Source: Candidatus Latescibacterota bacterium (GTDB taxonomy: Bacteria > JAAXHH01 > JACQVL01). Taken from it: a stretch of 6,055 nucleotides of DNA. Below, piece after piece: positions 4,997-6,055 of this stretch (its first letter is position 1; every line of letters begins with the position of its first letter). The notes beneath the pieces are model-generated. The model saw nothing but the letters and a program-made list of their open reading frames with translations, did not search any database and was not told the origin of the DNA. The stretch is taken from the NCBI GenBank assembly GCA_016209865.1, contig JACQVL010000086.1:1-6055 (forward strand), read 5' to 3'. A program made the translations under genes and the position numbers.

Positions 4997-6055
4997 TCAC
5001 GCCTCGTTCATCTTACCCCACCGCTCTAACGGATGCCGGCGGTCGGCGAGGGGAAGTGCCACCCGGCGTCCCTGCTCCTTGTGTGATTGGTAGATCGCCA
5101 TGATCATCTCGAACGCCCAGCGGCCTTCCTCGCCGCTGCCGGGAGGCTGCGAGTCCGTCTCGATCGCCTCGGCTAACCGGCGGTACATGGTGACCACCGG
5201 GTCCTCGACCCCGACATCGGTGAAGTCAACCGGCTTCCAGTCCGAGAGCTGGGCGGGCGTCCCTTCCATCGGGCGCGGGAGATGCCACAGGCTGTCCTGC
5301 ACATGGCCGGAGCACCGGACCGCTAACTGCCCCTCTGCTCCTAAAATATCGACCCCGTAATTCTGACCCATCCCCTTCTGATAGCCCAGGAAGTGGATTT
5401 CACCTAAGAGACCTCCCTTGAAACCATAGTAGCCGATAGCCTGCGATCCCATCACGAGGCCTGAATCCCGATCTCGAGGAGACATCTCTTTGGCTTCCAT
5501 AATGTCCTGAGGCCCGGCGAACCGCCCCTGATAATAGACCGTGCCGGCCCCCCATTCCGGAATGCCTCCGAAGCAGAGCATCATATCCGTCACGTGGGTG
5601 CCCATCTCCATGAACTCATTCCCGCTGTGCCGGCCAGCCTTGTTCCGTCCCCGGATCAGGACGACCTCCCCGATCACCCCGTCGTTGACGATCATTTGCG
5701 CTTTACGGATACCCGGATGGACGTGATTCTGTTGATTGATCGCCAGCTTAGCGCCGGACGCGGCAGCGGCGGCCACCATCTCATCCGCCTCGACGAGGTC
5801 GATCGCCATCGGTTTTTCGCACAGGACGGAGACTCCGCGCCGGAGGGCGGCGACGGTCGGGGCATGGTGGCCGCGTGTCTGCGTGGCCACTGTCACGATG
5901 TCCAGGTCGATCTCCTCATACATCTTCTCAAAATCACGGTACCGCGCGGTGATTCCGTATTCCTCTCCTGCTCGATTCAGCGCCTCCGAAGCGATATCAC
6001 AGAGCGCGACGATGTCAAACCCGGAGAGTTGCCGGATCGTGTTCAGATGATGGCG
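4997..6055 (-). CDS. Gfo/Idh/MocA family NAD(P)-dependent oxidoreductase, 5' end off window
   Basis: The frame is open from the right edge to the TGA at 4997-4999, giving 352 visible residues. The first visible ones, RHHLNTIRQLSGFDIVALCD, correspond to the helix and second strand of the Rossmann fold, so only the start codon and the glycine-rich GxGxxG turn are missing; the in-frame ATG at 5923 is internal. The family signature CEKPMA is at 79-84 of the visible part (K81 is the usual catalytic or cofactor lysine), followed by the alpha/beta dimerisation domain with NQQNHVHPGIRKAQ at 108-121, EMGTHVTDMMLCFGG at 150-164 and the C-terminal WAFEMIMAIYQSHKEQGRRVALPL. These enzymes oxidise or reduce sugars, inositols and related polyols; H154 in the GTHVTD stretch fits the active-site region. 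The next gene starts 7 bases later, so the two are surely one transcript. The substrate is not readable from sequence. Confidence 0.94.
   Translation of the reverse strand, partial: RHHLNTIRQLSGFDIVALCDIASEALNRAGEEYGITARYRDFEKMYEEIDLDIVTVATQTRGHHAPTVAALRRGVSVLCEKPMAIDLVEADEMVAAAAASGAKLAINQQNHVHPGIRKAQMIVNDGVIGEVVLIRGRNKAGRHSGNEFMEMGTHVTDMMLCFGGIPEWGAGTVYYQGRFAGPQDIMEAKEMSPRDRDSGLVMGSQAIGYYGFKGGLLGEIHFLGYQKGMGQNYGVDILGAEGQLAVRCSGHVQDSLWHLPRPMEGTPAQLSDWKPVDFTDVGVEDPVVTMYRRLAEAIETDSQPPGSGEEGRWAFEMIMAIYQSHKEQGRRVALPLADRRHPLERWGKMNEA

Noticed and set aside
4084-5103. Long open frame on the plus strand (339 codons)
   Set aside because: It lies opposite the 582-residue gene and the oxidoreductase, is rich in Arg, His and Gln with no domain pattern, and crosses the boundary between two well-supported minus-strand genes.
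5921-5923. ATG at 5923 as start of the Gfo/Idh/MocA gene
   Set aside because: The same frame continues upstream to the window edge with Rossmann-fold sequence, so this Met is internal.

Overview
The window is a high-GC bacterial segment in which every convincing gene lies on the minus strand. Reading in the direction of transcription (right to left) the order is: a Gfo/Idh/MocA-family oxidoreductase that enters from the right edge; an unrecognised 582-residue protein starting 7 bases after it; a phytanoyl-CoA dioxygenase (PhyH) family protein; a 276-base gap full of small repeats; a mannonate dehydratase (UxuA)-like protein; a 114-base gap holding a long hairpin; and a RuBisCO-like protein (form IV type, RLP) that runs off the left edge. 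Both edge genes are incomplete: the oxidoreductase lacks its N-terminus and the RLP its C-terminus.

No ribosomal or phylogenetic marker is present, so the organism is only guessed. PhyH, Gfo/Idh/MocA and sugar-acid TIM-barrel genes together, with intergenic heptamer arrays and ATTCCC-N8-GGGAAT palindromes, are reminiscent of uncultured lineages such as Poribacteria, Latescibacterota or Planctomycetota-like bacteria. Confidence in any of these is low.

Functionally the set looks like a catabolic cluster for a sugar, sugar acid or polyol: an NAD(P)-dependent dehydrogenase, an Fe(II)/2-oxoglutarate oxygenase, a sugar-acid dehydratase-like enzyme and a RuBisCO fold used for enolisation or decarboxylation chemistry rather than CO2 fixation. 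The substrate cannot be read from the sequence. The most interesting items are the RLP, which keeps the metal-site K-x-D-E but has changed several substrate-binding positions, and the unknown 582-residue protein coupled to the dehydrogenase.

The non-coding DNA is also structured. Two nearly identical 27-base palindromic repeats lie in inverted orientation on either side of phyH. Three unrelated 7-base tandem arrays share one intergenic gap. Two further hairpins pair fully only as minus-strand RNA, through G-U wobbles. A 20-codon reading frame with a good ribosome binding site stops two bases from one repeat copy and may be a gene remnant. No tRNA, rRNA, CRISPR array, transposase or clear promoter was seen.
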